Shown piece by piece: positions 5,311 through 6,542 of a stretch of 6,542 nt of DNA. The stretch is from assembly GCA_046094825.1 (NCBI GenBank), contig JBJTIF010000076.1, forward strand, positions 1-6,542, in the 5' to 3' direction. The notes below the pieces were generated by a model. It was not told the DNA's origin and did no database searches. It worked only from the letters and a program-made list of their open reading frames with translations. Numbering within the stretch: position 1 is the first letter of the stretch; every line of letters begins with the position of its first letter. Source of the stretch: JBJTIF01 sp046094825 (GTDB taxonomy: Bacteria; Actinomycetota; UBA4738; HRBIN12). Made by a program: the position numbers and the translations under genes.

Positions 5311-6236
5311 GCGGCACCCTCCGCCGCCGCGACCGCGGCCGTCGCGACGACGAGGTCCTCGAAGGCGGCGCCCGAGGAGAGGAACACCGTGATCGCCGAC
5401 GGGGAGGTCCGCAGGGACGCGCCGTCGAGGAGGCGACGGAGGTCGACGACCCGGGCCTCGTCGCGGATCGAGCCTTCGGCGAGCGCGAGGAGCACGGCGC
5501 CGCACTCGGCGCGCAGGATCTCCTCGGTCTCGACGACGATCGCCTCCGCGCGGGCGAGGGTGGCTCCGTCGAGTTCGCGCGTCGTCGCGGTGTAGGCGCC
5601 GACGGCGTTCACGTGGACGCCGGCGGCGAGGCGCGCGCCGTCGACGACCGGCGTGGGGCTCGTCGTGCAGGTGCACAGGACGTCGGCGATCGCGAGATCC
5701 TCCGGCGTCCCGAGGCGCGCGGCGAGGCCGTCCGCGGCGAGGTCGGCGACGAGGGCCTCGCCGCGCGCCCGGCCCCGGGTCACGACGACGACCTCCTCGA
5801 TCGGACGGACCGCGCGCATCGCCTCGACGTGGGGGCGGGCGAGCGCGCCCGCCCCCACGAGGACCAGACCAGGCGCCGCGGCGCGGGCGAGGTACCGCGT
5901 CGCGAGGCCGGACATCGCCGCGGTCCGCAGGGCCGTGAGGGCGGTCCCGTCGAGGACCGCCCGCGGGGCCTGCGTCTCCCCGTCGGAGAGCACGTACGTC
6001 GCGTGGAGGAACGGGAGCCCACGGTCGGCGTTGCCCTCCGTGAGCGTCACGAGCTTCACGCCGAGGGCCGAGGCCGTGAACGCGGGCATGAGCAGGAGCG
6101 TGCCGGCCGCGGTCGCGGTCACCGTCCGCAGCGGCGTCGTCGCGAACGGCGCGCGGAGCCCCGTGTCGAGCGCGTCGATCGCGGCGCGCATCGGGAGCGC
6201 GCGGGCGAGCTCCGGGCCGTCGAGGACCCGGAGCAC
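5307..6236 (-). CDS. Ornithine cyclodeaminase/mu-crystallin family protein (likely imine reductase or amino acid dehydrogenase)
   Basis: A 309-residue NAD(P)-dependent enzyme of the family holding ornithine cyclodeaminase, archaeal alanine dehydrogenase, mu-crystallin and pyrroline-2-carboxylate reductases. Landmarks: the N-terminal pattern LDGPELARALPMRAAIDAL (5-23), substrate-site Lys61 in GVKLVTL, Arg104 in ALRTAAMSGLATRYLA, dinucleotide loop VGAGALA (127-133), CTCTTS (188-193), VHVNAVGA (207-214) and the C-terminal ITVFLSSGAAFEDL (282-295). In Pseudomonas ornithine cyclodeaminase the residue after the VGG of the HLNAVGGD motif is the catalytic Asp; the aligned residue here is Tyr215, so true cyclodeaminase activity is doubtful. 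GTG 6236 is the start: GGGGAG (6246-6251) lies 9 bases upstream and the N-terminal pattern is complete. It begins three bases after the LivF stop and overlaps the oxidase by four bases. Confidence 0.92.
   Translation of the reverse strand: MLRVLDGPELARALPMRAAIDALDTGLRAPFATTPLRTVTATAAGTLLLMPAFTASALGVKLVTLTEGNADRGLPFLHATYVLSDGETQAPRAVLDGTALTALRTAAMSGLATRYLARAAAPGLVLVGAGALARPHVEAMRAVRPIEEVVVVTRGRARGEALVADLAADGLAARLGTPEDLAIADVLCTCTTSPTPVVDGARLAAGVHVNAVGAYTATTRELDGATLARAEAIVVETEEILRAECGAVLLALAEGSIRDEARVVDLRRLLDGASLRTSPSAITVFLSSGAAFEDLVVATAAVAAAEGAA
5317..5322 (-). promoter_or_regulatory. Ribosome binding site that fixes the oxidase GTG start
   Basis: GGAGGG on the minus strand, 6 bases before the GTG at 5310 and inside the last codons of the cyclodeaminase-like gene. 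It supports a start at the GTGA overlap rather than anywhere in the long upstream in-frame extension. Confidence 0.65.
5828..5859. repeat. 14-bp perfect inverted repeat in the cyclodeaminase-like gene
   Basis: CGTGGGGGCGGGCG (5828-5841) is the exact reverse complement of 5846-5859, with the 4-base loop AGCG. It covers codons 126-137, which encode the dinucleotide-binding loop GAGALARPHV. The protein motif sets some of the G/C content, but a 14-bp perfect match with a tight loop is longer than the motif requires. Confidence 0.85.
5939..5962. repeat. 9-bp perfect inverted repeat in the cyclodeaminase-like gene
   Basis: GGGCGGTCC (5939-5947) is repeated in reverse complement at 5954-5962 with a 6-base loop. 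It falls about 80 bases upstream, in the direction of transcription, of the 14-bp stem in the same gene. Taken alone it could be chance. Confidence 0.6.
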
Positions 6237-6239
6237 CGC

Positions 6240-6542
6240 CTAGAGCTCCCCGAGGTAGGCCTCCCGCATGAGCGGGTTCGCGAGGAGGTTCGCCGCCGTG
6301 TCGGCGAGGACCACCTGCCCCGTCTGGATCACGTAGCCGCGGTCGGCGATCGACAGGGCCATGTTCGCGTTCTGCTCGACGACGAAGACCGTCCGGCCGA
6401 GGGCGCGGATCTGCTGGATGATCTCGAAGACCTGTTCGACGAGCACGGGCGCGAGCCCCATCGACGGCTCGTCCATGAGGAGGACCTTCGGGTCCGCCAT
6501 GAGCGCGCGGCACATCGCGACCATCTGCTGCTCGCCGCCGGA
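6240..6542 (-). CDS. livF: Branched-chain amino acid ABC transporter ATP-binding protein, C-terminal part
   Basis: Only the last 100 codons are present; the 5' part runs off the window end at 6542. The fragment opens in the ABC signature SGGEQQM and continues with Walker B VLLMDEPSMGLAP. The switch region reads FVVEQNANMALSIADRGYVIQTG, where LivF proteins carry Gln in VEQNA instead of His. It ends AYLGEL, as LivF proteins usually do. The close agreement with LivF across this region is why I use the symbol. It would pair with LivG and the LivH/LivM permeases of a HAAT importer, presumably encoded beyond the window. The TAG is followed after three bases by the GTG of the cyclodeaminase-like gene, so the two are almost certainly co-transcribed. 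HAAT substrates extend beyond branched-chain amino acids, so the ligand is open. Confidence 0.93.
   Translation of the reverse strand, partial: SGGEQQMVAMCRALMADPKVLLMDEPSMGLAPVLVEQVFEIIQQIRALGRTVFVVEQNANMALSIADRGYVIQTGQVVLADTAANLLANPLMREAYLGEL

Noticed and set aside
4063..5595. 510-codon open frame on the plus strand opposite the oxidase and cyclodeaminase-like genes
   Set aside because: The translation is Arg/Asp/Glu-rich with no recognisable motif and lies antisense to genes with complete family motifs. Long antisense frames are routine at this G+C.
5311..6513. In-frame upstream extension of the oxidase, suggesting a 785-residue fusion
   Set aside because: The extension is an Arg/Pro/Gly-rich shadow of the cyclodeaminase-like and LivF genes. 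The GTG at 5310 has a ribosome binding site and sits just before the FAD motif.

Overview
This is a high-G+C bacterial chromosomal window, about 70% G+C by eye, in which every recognisable protein gene lies on the minus strand and reads right to left. One tRNA gene lies on the plus strand. The tRNA does not encode its CCA end. The two exported binding proteins are lipoproteins, and the complete ABC operon ties its binding protein to the membrane through a Gly/Ser-rich tether. This suits a monoderm-type high-G+C lineage such as Actinomycetota or Chloroflexota, but the window alone does not settle the phylum.

Right-hand block (6542 to 4156, minus strand). The window opens inside the last third of a LivF-type ATPase of a branched-chain amino acid (HAAT) ABC transporter. 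Three bases after its stop a GTG starts an ornithine cyclodeaminase/mu-crystallin family NAD(P)-dependent enzyme. That gene overlaps, through a GTGA junction, the GTG start of a DAO-family FAD amine/amino acid oxidase. The three genes look like one transcription unit that imports and oxidises amino-acid-like compounds. One reading is that the oxidase makes an imine and the cyclodeaminase relative reduces it.

Middle block (4156 to 2851). A 25-codon single-span membrane peptide gene with a strong ribosome binding site lies 70 bases past the oxidase. It runs head-on into a plus-strand tRNA-Leu(CAA), with only seven bases between them. Beyond the tRNA is a 334-residue lipoprotein that resembles a shortened type I (Leu/Ile/Val-type) binding protein. 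It may belong to the same transport theme but has no membrane components beside it.

Left-hand block (2850 to 133). A clear promoter (TTGTGC, 18 bases, TATAGT) drives a complete polar amino acid (PAAT) ABC operon: lipoprotein binding protein, single permease (presumably a homodimer), ATPase. The binding protein has a strong Shine-Dalgarno sequence, the permease follows after 23 bases, and the ATPase overlaps the permease by one base. After the operon the first 90 bases of the window are almost pure G/C with direct and inverted repeats, either an extreme structure or an assembly artefact.

I see no defence system, mobile element, CRISPR array or phage. The unexpected layer is structural. Perfect inverted repeats of 17, 14, 12 and 9 bp with 4-6 base loops sit inside three of the coding genes, one of them just downstream of the permease start codon. 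The second point of interest is the oxidase/reductase pair, whose cyclodeaminase-like member lacks the usual catalytic Asp.
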